Below, piece by piece: positions 49,162 to 61,082 of a stretch of DNA of 64,000 nucleotides (within the stretch, counting starts at the first letter, position 1; every line of letters starts with the position of its first letter). Origin of the DNA: Inia geoffrensis (lineage: Eukaryota > Chordata > Mammalia > Artiodactyla > Iniidae); contig CM070910.1 of assembly GCA_036417435.1 (NCBI GenBank), positions 75,810,784 through 75,874,783 on the forward strand. Direction: 5' to 3'. A model generated the notes under the pieces. That model did no database searches, had not been told where the DNA came from, and saw only the letters and a program-made list of their open reading frames with translations. A program made the position numbers and the translations under genes.

Positions 49162-50001
49162 GAGTTAGTCTTGGTGTCCTGGTTAAGATTAGGGCACGGG
49201 TGAGGGTAAGTCTTCGGGTGAGGGTCAGAGTTAGGATTCGAGTTAGGGTTAGGGTTAGGGAATGGAGAGGGATTAGGGTACAGGTTAGGGTACGACAATG
49301 CTTAAGGGTTAGCGTAAGTGTGAGGGCACGAGTTAGTGTTGGTGTACTGGTTAAGACAACGGGACCGATGAGGGTAAAGCCTCGGAAAAGGGTCACGTTC
49401 AGGGTTTCGCTTAAGGTTAGGGTTAGGGAATGGGGAGGGATTAGGGTACAGGATAGGGTACAACAATGCTTAAGGGATAGCGTAAGTTTGAGGGCCTGAG
49501 TTAGTGCTTGTGTACTGGTTAAGATTAGGGCATTGGTTAGAGTAGGGCATCGGAAGTGGGTCAGGTTTAGGGATGGGGTTAGGGTTAGGGTTAAGGAATG
49601 GGGAGGGATTAGGGTACAATTTAGGGTACGACAACGCTTAAGGTTTAGCGTACGTGTGAGGGCACGAGTTAGTGTTGGTGTCCTGGTTAAGATTAGGACA
49701 CGGGTGAGGGTAAGGCTTCGGGTGAGGGTCAGGGTTAGGATTCGGGTTAGGGTTAGGGTTAAGGAATGCAGAAGGATTAGGGTACAGCTTAGGGTATGAC
49801 AGTGCTTTAGGGTTAGCGTTCGTGTGAGGGCAAGGGTTATTGTTAGTGTCCTGGTTAAGATTAGGGCACGGGTGAGGGTAAGGCTTCGGGTGAGGGTCAG
49901 GGTTAGGATTCAGGTTAGGGTTAGGGTTCGGGAATGGAGAGGGATTAGGGTACAGGTCAGGGTACGACAATGCTTAAGGGTTAGCGTAAGTGTGAGGGCA
50001 C
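49162..50001 (+). repeat. Five-monomer HOR (840 bp)
   Basis: m1 49162, m2 49330, m3 49498, m4 49666, hybrid m5/m1 49834. The hybrid starts gggttattgttag and ends with the m1 tail gcgtaagtgtgag. Confidence 0.86.
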
Positions 50002-51009
50002 GAGTTAGTGTTGGTGTACTGGTTAAGACAAGGGCACAGATGAGGGTAAGGCCTCGGAAAAGGGTCACGTTCAGGGTTTCGCTTAGGGTTAGGGTTAGGG
50101 AATGGGGAGGGATTAGGGTACAGGATAGGGTACGACAATGCTTAAGGGTTAGCGTACGTTTGAGGGCATGAGTTAGTGTTTGTGTACTGGTTAAGATTAG
50201 GGCATTGGTTAGGGTAGGGCTTCGGAAGTGGGTCAGGTTTAGGGATGGGGTTAGGGTTAGGGTTAAGGAATGGGGAGGGATTAGGGTACAATTTAGGGTA
50301 CGACAACGCTTAAGGTTTAGCGTACGTGTGAAGGCACGAGTTAGTGTTGGTGTCCTGGTTAAGATTAGGGCACGGGTGAGGGTAAGGCTTCGGGTGAGGG
50401 TCAGGGTTAGGATTCGGGTTAGTGTTAGGGTTAAGGAATGCAGAGGGATTAGGGTACAGCTTAGGGTACGACAACGATTAAGGGTTAGCGTACGTGTGAG
50501 GGCACAAGTTAGTGTTGGTGTCCTGGTTAAGATTAGGGCACGGGTGAGGGTAAGGTTTCGGGTGAGGATCAGGGATAGGATTCGGGTTAGGGTTAGTGTT
50601 AGGGAATGGGGAGATATTAGGGCACAGTTTAGAGTACCACAACGCTTAAGGTTTAGCGTACGTGTGAGGTCACTAGTTAGTGTTAGTCTACTGCTTACGA
50701 TTAGGGAACGGGTGAGGGTAAGGCCTCTGAAGAGGGTCACGTTAAGGGTTAGGGTTAGGGTTAGGGTTAGGGAATGGGGATTGATTAGGGTACAGGTTAG
50801 GGTACGGCAATGGCTTAGGGTTGGCGTACGTTAGAGGGCATGGGTTAGTGTTGATGTATTGGTTAAAATTAGGACACGGGTGAGGGTATAGTTTCGGATG
50901 AGTGTCATGGTTAGGTTTCAGGTTAGGGTTAGGGTTAGGGAATGGAGAGGGATTAGGGTACAGGTTAGGGTACCGCTGCGGTTTAGTGTTAGCATACGTT
51001 TGAGGGCAC
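50002..51009 (+). repeat. Six-monomer HOR (1008 bp)
   Basis: m2 50002, m3 50170, hybrid m4/m5 50338, m6 50506 (EcoRI site lost, ataggattcggg), m7 50674, m8 50842. Confidence 0.86.
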
Positions 51010-51849
51010 GAGTTAGTGTTGGTGTCCTGGTTAAGATTAGGGCACGGGTGAGGGTAAGGTTTCGGGTGAGGGTCAGGGTTAGGATTCGGGTTAGGGTTAG
51101 GGTTAGGGAATGGAGAGGGATTAGGGTACAGGTTAGGGTACGACAATGCTTAAGGGTTAGCGTAAGTGTGAGGGCACGAGTTAGTGTTGGTGTCCTGGTT
51201 AAGACAACGGCACCGATGAGGGTAAGGCCTCGGAAAAGGGTCACGTTCAGGGTTTCGCTTAGGGTTAGGGTTAGGGAATGGGGAGGGATTAGGGTACAGG
51301 ATAGGGTACGACAATGCTTAAGGGTTAGCGTACGTTTGAGGGCATGAGTTAGTGTTTGTGTACTGGTTAAGATTAGGGCATTGGTTAGGGTAGGGCATCG
51401 TAAGTGGGTCAGGTTTAGGGATGGGGTTAGGGTTAGGGTTAAGGAATGGGTAGGGATTAGGGTACAATTTAGGGTACGACAACGCTTAAGGTTTAGCGTA
51501 CGTGTGAGGGCACGAGTTAGTGTTGGTGTCCTGGTTAAGATTAGGGCACGGGTGAGGGTAAGGCTTCGGGTGAGGGTCAGGGTTAGGATTCGGGTTAGGG
51601 TTAGGGTTAAGGAATGGGGAGATATTAGGGCACAGTTTACGGTACCACAACGCTTAAGGTTTAGCATACGTGTGAGGTCACTAGTTAGCGTTAGTGTACT
51701 GCTTACGATTAGGGCACGGGTGAGGGTAAGGCCTCGGAAGAGGGTCTCGTTAAGGGTTAAGGTTAGGGTTAGGGTTAGGGAATGGGGCGCGCTTAGGGTA
51801 CAGGATAGGGTACGACAATGCTTAAGGGTTAGCGTACGTTTGAGGGCAT
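51010..51849 (+). repeat. Five-monomer HOR with GCGCGC variant (840 bp)
   Basis: m1 51010, m2 51178, m3 51346, hybrid m4/m6 51514, hybrid m7/m2 51682. The m7/m2 fusion carries aatggggcgcgcttagg, with GCGCGC at 51787-51792. Confidence 0.86.
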
Positions 51850-52857
51850 GAGTTAGTGTTTGTGTACTGGTTAAGATTAGGGCATTGGTTAGGGTAGGGC
51901 ATCGGAAGTGGGTCAGGTTTAGGGATGGGGTTAGGGTTAGGGTTAAGGAATGGGGAGGGATTAGGGTACAATTTAGGGTACGATAACGCTTAAGGTTTAG
52001 CGTACGTGTGAGGGCACGAGTTAGTGTTGGTGTCCTGGTTAAGATTAGGGCACGGGTGCGGGTAAGGCTTCGGGTGAGGGTCAGGGTTAGGATTCGGGTT
52101 AGGGTTAGGGTTAAGGAATGCAGAGGGAGTAGGCTACAGCTTAGGGTACGACAGTGCTTAAGGGTTAGCGTTCGTGTGAGCGCAAGGGTTAGTGTTAGTG
52201 TCCTGGTTAAGATTAGGGCACGGGTGAGGGTAAGGCTTCAGGTGAGGGTCAGGGTTAGGATTCGGGTTAGGGTTAGGGTTAGGGAATGGGGAGGGATTAG
52301 GGTACAGTTTAGGGTACGACAACGATTAAGGGTTAGCGTACGTGTGAGGGCACAAGTTAGTGTTGGTGTCCTGGTTGAGATTAGGGCACGGGTGAGGGTA
52401 AGGTTTCGGGTGAGGGTCAGGGATAGAATTCGGGTTAGGGTTAGGGTTAGGGAATGGGGAGATATTAGGGCACAGTTTAGGGTACCACAACGCTTAAGGT
52501 TTAGCGTACGTGTGAGGTCACTAGTTAGTGTTAGTGTACTGCTTACGATTAGGGCACAGGTGAGGGTAAGGCCTCGGAAGAGGGTCACGTTAAGGGTTAG
52601 GGTTAGGGTTAGGGTTAGGGAATGGGGATTGATTAGGGTACAGGTTAGGGTACGGCAATTGCTTAGGGTTGGCGTACGTTAGAGGGCATGGGTTAGTGTT
52701 GATGTACTGGTTAAAATTAGGACACGGGTGAGGGTAAAGTTTCGGGTGAGTGTCATGGTTAGGTTTCAGGCTAGGGTTAGGGTTAGGGAATGGAGAGGGA
52801 TTAGGGTACAGGTAAGGGTACCGCTGCGGTTTAGTGTTAGCGTACGTTTTAGGGCAC
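51850..52857 (+). repeat. Six-monomer HOR, m3-m8 (1008 bp)
   Basis: m3 51850, m4 52018, m5 52186, m6 52354, m7 52522, m8 52690. It has gataacgc near 51982 and gtgcgggtaagg in m4. Confidence 0.86.
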
Positions 52858-53865
52858 GAGTTAGAGTTGGTGTCCTGTTTAAGATTAGGGCACGGGTGAG
52901 GGTAAGGCTTCGGGTGAGGGTCAGGGTTAGGATTCTGGTTAGGGTTAGGGTGAGGGAATGGAGAGGGATTAGGGTACAGGTTAGGGTAAGACAATGCTTA
53001 AGGGTTAGCGTAAGTGTGAGGGCATGAGTTAGTGTTGGTGTACTGGTTAAGACAACGGCACCGATGAGGGTAAGGCCTCGGAAAAGGGTCACGTTCAGGG
53101 TTTCGCTTAGGGTTAGGGTTACGGAATGGGGCGCGCTTAGGGTACAGGATAGGGTACGACAATGCTTAAGGGTTAGCGTACGTTTGAGGGCATGAGTTAG
53201 TGTTTGTGTACTGGTTAAGATTAGGGCATTGGTTAGGGTAGGGCATCGGAAGTGGGTCAGGTTTAGGGATGGGGTTAGGGTTAGGGTTAAGGAATGCGGA
53301 GGGATTAGGGTACAATTTAGGGTACGACAACGCTTAAGGTTTAGCGTACGTGTGAGGGCACGAGTTAGTGTTGGTGTCCTGGTGAATATTAGGGCACGGG
53401 TGAGGGTAAGGCTTCGTGTGAGGGTCAGGGTCAGGATTCGGCTTAGGGTTAGGGTTAAGGAATGCAGAGGGATTAGGCTACAGCTTAGGGTACGACAGTG
53501 CTTAAGGGTTAGCGTTCGTGTGAGGGCAAGGGTTAGTGTTAGTGTCCTGGTTAAGATTAGGGCACGGGTGAGGGTAAGGCTTCGGGTGAGGGTCAGGGTT
53601 AGGATTCGGGTTAGGGTTAGGGTTAAGGAATGGGGAGATATTAGGGCACAGTTTACGGTACCACAACGCTTAAGGTTTAGCGTACGTGTGAGGTCACTAG
53701 TTAGTGTTAGTGTACTGCTTACGATTAGGGCAAGGGTGAGGGTAAGGCCTCGGAAGAGGGTCACGTTAAGGGTTAGGGTTAGGGTTAGGGTTAGGGATTG
53801 GGGCGCGCTTAGGGTACAGGATAGGGTACGACAATGCTTAAGGGTTAGCGTACGTTTGAGGGCAT
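52858..53865 (+). repeat. Six-monomer HOR with two GCGCGC variants (1008 bp)
   Basis: m1 52858, m2 53026 (GCGCGC at 53131), m3 53194, m4 53362, mosaic m5/m4/m6 53530, hybrid m7/m2 53698 (GCGCGC at 53803). An ordinary m2 carrying the GCGCGC variant could be the donor of the m7/m2 hybrids. Confidence 0.86.
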
Positions 53866-55041
53866 GAGTTAGTGTTTGTGTACTGGTTAAGATTAGGGCA
53901 TTGGTTAGGGTAGGGCATCGGAAGTGGGTCAGGTTTAGGGATGGGGTTAGGGTTAGGGTTAAGGAATGGGGAGGGATAAGGGTACAATTTAGGGTACGAC
54001 AACGCTTAAGGTTTAGCGTACGTGTGAGGGCACGAGTTAGTGTTGGTGTCCTGGTTAAGATTAGGGCACGGGTGCGGGTAAGGCTTCGGGTGAGGGTCAG
54101 GGTTAAGATTCGGGTTAGGGTTAGGGTTAAGGAATGCAGAGGGAGTAGGCTACAGCTTAGGGTACGACAGTGCTTAAGGGTTAGCGTTCGTGTGAGGGCA
54201 CGAGTTAGTGTTGGTGTCCTTGTTAAGATTAGGGCACGGGTGAGGGTAAGGCTTCGGGTGAGGGTCAGGGTTAGGATTCGTGTTAGGGTTAGGGTTAAGG
54301 AATGCAGAGGGATTAGGGTACAGCTTAGGGTACGACAGTGCTTAAGGGTTAGCGTTCGTGTGAGGGCAAGGGTTAGTGTTAGTGTCCTGCTTAAGATTAG
54401 GGCATGGGTGTGGGTAAGGCTTCAGGTGAGGGTCAGGGTTAGGATTCGGGTTAGGGTTAGGGTTAGGAAATGGGGAGGGATTAGGTTACAGTTTAGGGTA
54501 CGACAACGATTAAGGGTTAGCGTACGTGTGAGGGCACAAGTTAGTGTTGGTGTCCTGGTTAAGATTAGGGCACGGGTGAGGGTAAGGTTTCGGGTGAGGG
54601 TCAGGGATAGAATTCGGGTTAGGGTTAGGGTTAGGAAATGGGGAGATATTAGGGCACAGTTTAGGGTACCACAACGCTTAAGGTTTAGCGTACGTGTGAG
54701 GTCACTAGTTAGTGTTAGTGTACTGCTTACGATTAGGGCACGGGTGAGGGTAAGGCCTCGGAAGAGGGTCACGTTAAGGGTTAGGGTTAGGGTTAAGGTT
54801 AGGAAATGGGGATTGATTAGGGTACAGGTTAGGGTACGGCAATGGCTTAGGGTTGGCGTACGTTAGAGGGCATGGGTTAGTGTTGATGTACTGGTTAAAA
54901 TTAGGACACGGGTGAGGGTAAAGTTTCGGGTGAGTGTCATGGTTAGGTTTCAGGTTAGGGTTAGGGTTAGGGAATGGAGAGGGATTAGGGTACAGGTTAG
55001 GGTACCGCTGCGGTTTAGTGTTAGCGTACGTTTGAGGGCAC
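53866..55041 (+). repeat. Seven-monomer HOR with doubled m4 (1176 bp)
   Basis: m3 53866, m4 54034, m4 54202, m5 54370, m6 54538, m7 54706, m8 54874. Part of the first arm of the 2016-bp tandem duplication. Confidence 0.87.
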
Positions 55042-55881
55042 GAGTTAGTCTTGGTGTCCTGGTTAAGATTAGGGCACGGGTGAGGGTAAGGCTTCGGGTG
55101 AGGGTCAGGGTTAGGATTCGGGTTAGTGTTAGGGTTAGCGAATGGAGAGGGATTAGGGTACAGGTTAGGGTACGACAATGCTTAAGGGTTAGCGTAAGTG
55201 TGAGGGCACGAGTTAGTGTTGGTGTACTGGTTAAGACAAGGGCACAGATGAGGGTAAGGTCTCGGAAAAGGGTCACGTTCAGGGTTTCGCTTAGGGTTAG
55301 GGTTAGGGAATGGGGAGGGATTAGGGTACAGGATAGGGTACAACAATGCTTAAGGGTTAGCGTACGTTTGAGGGCATGAGTTAGTGTTTGTGTCCTGGTT
55401 AAGATTTCGGCATTGGTTAGGGTAGGGCAACGGAAGTGGGTCAGGTTTAGGGATGGGGTTAGGGTTAGGGTTAAGGAATGGGGAGGGATTAGGGTACAAT
55501 TTAGGGTACGACAACGCTTAAGGTTTAGCGTACGTGTGAGGGCACGAGTTAGTGTTGGTGTCCTGGTTAAGATTAGGGCACGGGTGAGGGTAAGGCTTCG
55601 GGTGAGGGTCAGGGTTAGGATTCGGGTTAGGGTTAGGGTTAAGGAATGGGGAGATATTAGGGCACAGTTTACGGTACCACAACGCTTAAGGTTTAGCGTA
55701 CGTGTGAGGTCACTAGTTAGTGTTAGTGTACTGCTTACGATTAGGGCAAGGGTGAGGGTAAGGCCTCGGAAGAGGGTCACGTTAAGGGTTAGGGTTAGGG
55801 TTAGGGTTAGGGATTGGGGCGCGCTTAGGGTACAGGATAGGGTACGACAATGCTTAAGGGTTAGCGTACGTTTGAGGGCAT
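55042..55881 (+). repeat. Five-monomer HOR (840 bp)
   Basis: m1 55042, m2 55210, m3 55378, hybrid m4/m6 55546, hybrid m7/m2 55714 with GCGCGC at 55819. The junction of the 2016-bp tandem duplication lies in the m4/m6 monomer. Confidence 0.87.
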
Positions 55882-57057
55882 GAGTTAGTGTTTGTGTACT
55901 GGTTAAGATTAGGGCATTGGTTAGGGTAGGGCATCGGAAGTGGGTCAGGTTTAGGGATGGGGTTAGGGTTAGGGTTAAGGAATGGGGAGGGATAAGGGTA
56001 CAATTTAGGGTACGACAACGCTTAAGGTTTAGCGTACGTGTGAGGGCACGAGTTAGTGTTGGTGTCCTGGTTAAGATTAGGGCACGGGTGCGGGTAAGGC
56101 TTCGGGTGAGGGTCAGGGTTAAGATTCGGGTTAGGGTTAGGGTTAAGGAATGCAGAGGGAGTAGGCTACAGCTTAGGGTACGACAGTGCTTAAGGGTTAG
56201 CGTTCGTGTGAGGGCACGAGTTAGTGTTGGTGTTCTTGTTAAGATTAGGGCACGGGTGAGGGTAAGGCTTCGGGTGAGGGTCAGGGTTAGGATTCGTGTT
56301 AGGGTTAGGGTTAAGGAATGCAGAGGGATTAGGGTACAGCTTAGGGTACGACAGTGCTTAAGGGTTAGCGTTCGTGTGAGGGCAAGGGTTAGTGTTAGTG
56401 TCCTGCTTAAGATTAGGGCACGGGTGTGGGTAAGGCTTCAGGTGAGGGTCAGGGTTAGGATTCGGGTTAGGGTTAGGGTTAGGAAATGGGGAGGGATTAG
56501 GGTACAGTTTAGGGTACGACAACGATTAAGGGTTAGCGTACGTGTGAGGGCACAAGTTAGTGTTGGTGTCCTGGTTAAGATTAGGGCACGGGTGAGGGTA
56601 AGGTTTCGGGTGAGGGTCAGGGATAGAATTCGGGTTAGGGTTAGGGTTAGGAAATGGGGAGATATTAGGGCACAGTTTAGGGTACCACAACGCTTAAGGT
56701 TTAGCATACGTGTGAGGTCACTAGTTAGTGTTAGTGTACTGCTTACGATTAGGGCACGGGTGAGGGTAAGGCCTCGGAAGAGGGTCACGTTAAGGGTTAG
56801 GGTTAGGGTTAAGGTTAGGAAATGGGGATTGATTAGGGTACAGGTTAGGGTACGGCAATGGCTTAGGGTTGGCGTACGTTAGAGGGCATGGGTTAGTGTT
56901 GATGTACTGGTTAAAATTAGGACACAGGTGAGGGTAAAGTTTCGGGTGAGTGTCATGGTTAGGTTTCAGGTTAGGGTTAGGGTTAGGGAATGGAGAGGGA
57001 TTAGGGTACAGGTTAGGGTACCGCTGCGGTTTAGTGTTAGCGTACGTTTGAGGGCAC
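55882..57057 (+). repeat. Seven-monomer HOR with doubled m4 (1176 bp), second arm
   Basis: Same order as 53866-55041 at offset 2016: m3, m4, m4, m5, m6, m7, m8 (56890). Differs from the first arm by a few substitutions, for example at 56234 (ttct for tcct) and near 56705 (gcatacg for gcgtacg). Confidence 0.87.
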
Positions 57058-58401
57058 GAGTTAGTCTTGGTGTCCTGGTTAAGATTAGGGCACGGGTGAG
57101 GGTAAGGCTTCGGGTGAGGGTCAGGGTTAGGATTCGGGTTAGTGTTAGGGTTAGCGAATGGAGAGGGATTAGGGTACAGGTTAGGGTACGACAATGCTTA
57201 AGGGTTAGCGTAAGTGTGAGGGCACGTGTTAGTGTTGGTGTACTGGTTAAGACAAGGGCACAGATGAGGGTAAGGTCTCGGAAAAGGGTCACGTTCAGGG
57301 TTTCGCTTAGGGTTAGGGTTAGGGAATGGGGAGGGATTAGGGTACAGGATAGGGTACAACAATGCTTAAGGGTTAGCGTACGTTTGAGGGCATGAGTTAG
57401 TGTTTGTGTCCTGGTTAAGATTTCGGCATTGGTTAGGGTAGGGCAACGGAAGTGGGTCAGGTTTAGGGATGGGGTTAGGGTTAGGGTTAAGGAATGGGGA
57501 GGGATTAGGGTACAATTTAGGGTACGACAACGCTTAAGGTTTAGCGTACGTGTGAGGGCACGAGTTAGTGTTGGTGTCCTGGTTAAGATTAGGGCACGGG
57601 TGAGGGTAAGGCTTCGGGTGAGGGTCAGGTTTAGGATTCGGGTTAGGGTTAGGGTTAAGGAATGCAGAGGGATTAGGGTACAGCTTAGGGTACGACAGTG
57701 CTTAAAGGTTAGCGTTCGTGTGAGGGCAAGGGTTAGTGTTAGTGTCCTGGTTAAGATTAGGGCACGGGTGAGTGTAAGGCTTCAGGTGAGGGTCAGGGTT
57801 AGGATTCGGGTTAGGGTTAGGGTTAGGGAATGGGGAGGGATTAGGGTACAGTTTAGGGTACGACAACGATTAAGGGTTAGCGTACGTGTGAGGGCACAAG
57901 TTAGTGTTGGTGTCCTGGTTAAGATTAGGGCACAGGTGCGGGTAAGGTTTCGGGTGAGGGTCAGGGATAGAATTCGGGTTAGGGTTAGGGTTAGGGAATG
58001 GGGAGATATTAGGGCACAGTTTAGGGTACCACAACGCTTAAGGTTAAGCGTACGTGTGAGGTCACTAGTTAGTGTTAGTGTACTGCTTACGATTAGGGCA
58101 CGGGTGAGGGTAAGGCCTCGGAAGACGGTCACGTTAAGGGTTAGGGTTAGGGTTAGGGTTAGGGAATGGGGATTGATTAGGGTTAGGGTTAGGGTACGGC
58201 AATGGCTTAGGGTTGGCGTATGTTAGAGGGCATGGGTTAGTGTTGATGTACTGGTTAAAATTAGGACACGGGTGAGGGTAAAGTTTCGGGTGAGTGTCAT
58301 GGTTAGGTTTCAGGTTAGGGTTAGGGTTAGGGAATGGAGAGGGATTAGGGTACAGGTTAGGGTACCGCTGCGGTTTAGTGTTAGCGTACGTTGGAGGGCA
58401 A
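57058..58401 (+). repeat. Canonical 1344-bp HOR
   Basis: Complete m1-m8 order. In m7 the usual ggtaca is replaced by a perfect telomeric hexamer, giving gattagggttagggttagg from 58176. Confidence 0.88.
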
Positions 58402-59745
58402 GAGTTAGTCTTGGTGTCCTGGTTAAGATTAGCGCAAGGGTGAGGGTAAGGCTTCGGGTGAGGGTCAGCGTTAGGATTCGGGTTAGGGTTAGGGTTAGGG
58501 AATGGAGAGGGATTAGGGTACAGGTTAGGGTACGACAATGCTTAAGGGTTAGCGTAAGTGTGAGGGCACGAGTTAGTGTTGGTGTACTGGTTAAGACAAC
58601 GGCACCGATGAGGGTAAGGCCACGGAAAAGGGTAACGTTCAGGGTTTTGCTTAGGGTTAGGGTTAGGGAATGGGGAGGGATTAGGGTACAGGATAGGCTA
58701 CGACAAAGCTTAAGGGTTAGCGTACGTTTGAGGACATGAGTTAGTGTTTGTGTACTGGTTAAGATTAGGGCATTGGTTAGGGTAGGGCATCGGAAGTGGG
58801 TCAGGTTTAGGGATGGGGTTAGGGTTAGGGTTAAGGAATGGGGAGGGATTAGGGTACAATTTAGGGTACGACAACGCTTAAGGTTTAGCGTACCTGTTAG
58901 GGCACGAGTTAATGTTGGTGTCCTGGTTAAGATTAGGGCAAGGGTGAGAGTAAGGCTTCGGGTGAGGGTCAGGGTTAGGATTCGGGTTAGGGTTAGGGTT
59001 AAGGAATGCAGAGGGATTAGGGTACAGCTTAGGGTACGACAGTGCTTAAGGGTTAGCGTTCGTGTGAGGGCAAAGGTTAGTGTTAGTTTCCTGGTTAAGA
59101 TTAGGGCACGGGTGAGGGTAAGGCTTCAGGTGAGAGTCAGGGATAGGATTCGGGTTAGGGTTAGGGTTAGGGAATGGGGAGGGATTAGGGTACAGTTTAG
59201 GGTACGACAACGATTAAGGGTTAGCGTATGTGTGAGGGCACAAGTTAGTGTTGGTGTCCTGCTTAAGATTAGGGCACGGGTGAGGGTAAGGTTTCGGGTG
59301 AGGTTCAGGGATAGAATTCGGGTTAGGGTTAGGGTTAGGGAATGGGGAGATATTAGGGCACAGTTTAGGGTACCACAACGCTTAAGGTTTAGCGTACGTG
59401 TGAGGTCACTAGTTAGTGTTAGTGTACTGCTTACGATTAGGGCACGGGTGAGGGTAAGGCCTCGGAAGAGTGTCACGTTAACGGTTAGGGTTAGGGTTAG
59501 GGTTAAGGAATGGGGATTGATTAGGGTACAGGTTAGGGTACGGCAATGGCTTAGGGTTGGCGTACGTTAGAGGGCATGGGTTAGTGTTGATGTACTGGTT
59601 AAAATTAGGACACGGGTGAGGGTAAAGTTTCGGGTGAGTGTCATGGTTAGGTTTCAGGATAGGTTTAGGGTAAGGGAATGGAGAGGGATTAGGGTACAGG
59701 TTAGGGTACCGCTGCGGTTTAGTGTTAGCGTAAGTTTGAGGGCAC
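58402..59745 (+). repeat. Canonical 1344-bp HOR
   Basis: Complete m1-m8 order. Markers: ggccacggaaaaggg and gggtaacgttc in m2, gacaaagc at its end, and gaagagtgtcac in m7; several recur in the next units. Confidence 0.88.
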
Positions 59746-61082
59746 GAGTTAGTCTTGGTGTCCTGCTTAAGATTAGGGCACGGGTGAGGGTAAGGCTTCG
59801 GGTGAGGGTCAGGGTTAGGATTCGGGATAGGGTTAGGGTTCGGGAATGGAGAGGGATTAGGGTACAGGTTAGGGTACGACAATGCTTAAGGGTTAGCGTA
59901 AGTGTGAGGGCACGAGTTAGTGTTGGTGTACTGGTTAAGACAACGGCACCGATGAGGGTAAGGCCACGGAAAAGGGTAACGTTCAGGGTTTTGCTTAGGG
60001 TTAGGGTTAGGGAATGGGGAGGGATTAGGGTACAGGATAGGATACGACAAAGCTTAAGGGTTAGCGTACGTTTGGGGGCATGAGTTAGTGTTTGTGTACT
60101 GGTTAAGATTAGGGCATTGTTTAGGGTAGGGCATCGGAAGTGGGTCAGGTTTAGGGATGGGGTTATGGTTAGGTTTAAGGAATGGGGAGGGATTAGGGTA
60201 CAATTTAGGGTACGACAACGCTTAAGGTTTTGCGTACGTGTGAGGGCACGAGTTAGTTTTGGTGTCCTGGTTAAGATTAGAGCACGGGTGAGGGTAAGGC
60301 TTCGGGTGAGGGTCAGGGTTAGGATTCGGGTTAGGGTTAGGGTTAAGGAATGCAGAGGGATTAGGGTACAGCTTAGGGTACGACAGTGCTTAAGGGTTAG
60401 CGTTCGTGTGAGGGCAAGTGTTAGTGTTAGTGTCCTGGTTAAGATTAGGGCACGGGTGAGGGTAAGGCTTCAGGTGAGGGTCAGGGTTAGGATTCGGGTT
60501 AGGGTTAGGGTTAGGGAATGGGGAGGGATTAGGTACAGTTTAGGGTACGACAACGATTAAGGGTTAGCGTACGTGTGAGGGCACAAGTTAGTGTTGGTGT
60601 CCTGGTTAAGGTTAGGGCACGGGTGAGGGTAAGGTTTCGGGTGAGGGTCAGGGATAGAATTCGGGTTAGGGTTAGGGTTAGGAAATGGGGAGATATTAGG
60701 ACACAGTTTAGGGTACCACAATGCTTAAGGTTTAGCGTACGTGTGAGGTCACTAGTTAGTGTTAGTGTACTGCTTACGATTAGGGCACGGGTGAGGGTAA
60801 GGCCTCGGAAGAGGGTCACGTTAAGGGTTAGTGTTAGGGTTAGGGAATGGGGATTGATTAGGGTACAGGTTAGGGTACGGCAATGGCTTAGGGTTGGTGT
60901 ACGTTAGAGGGTATGGGTTAGTGTTGATGTACTGGTTAAAATTAGGACACGGGTGAGGGTAAAGTTTCGGGTGAGTGTCATGGTTAGGTTTCAGGTTAGG
61001 GTTAGGGTTAGGGAATGGAGAGGGATTAGGGTACAGGTTAGGGTACCGCTGCAGTTTAGTGTTAGCGTACGTTTGAGGGCAC
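59746..61082 (+). repeat. 1337-bp HOR
   Basis: m1 59746 to m8 60915. Seven bases shorter than canonical: one G missing in m5 (gattaggtacag near 60530) and one hexamer missing in m7 (60753). Confidence 0.87.

Larger units (their letters stand above)
44483..57057 (+). repeat. Disordered HOR domain with hybrid monomers
   Basis: Here the eight-monomer order is repeatedly broken. HORs have four to eight monomers, and hybrids fuse the front of one type to the back of another: m4/m5 at 44483, m8/m1 at 44987, m4/m1 at 48178, m4/m6 at 48658, m5/m1 at 49834, m7/m2 at 51682, 53698 and 55714. The pattern is what unequal crossing-over between misaligned monomers would leave. Hexamer phase is nevertheless kept across nearly every junction. 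Confidence 0.87.
53545..57630 (+). repeat. 2016-bp tandem duplication (two arms)
   Basis: Arms are about 53545-55560 and 55561-57630 at a constant offset of 2016 bp, which is 12 monomers. The second arm ends near 57631, where caggtttagg replaces cagggttagg and the m4/m6 pattern is lost. I counted about six substitutions between arms and no indels. Confidence 0.85.

Noticed and set aside
51787..51792. CpG-island-like promoter from the GCGCGC sites
   Set aside because: Only four isolated GCGCGC words in 4 kb, each within an ordinary monomer; no wider CpG-rich block or promoter motif.
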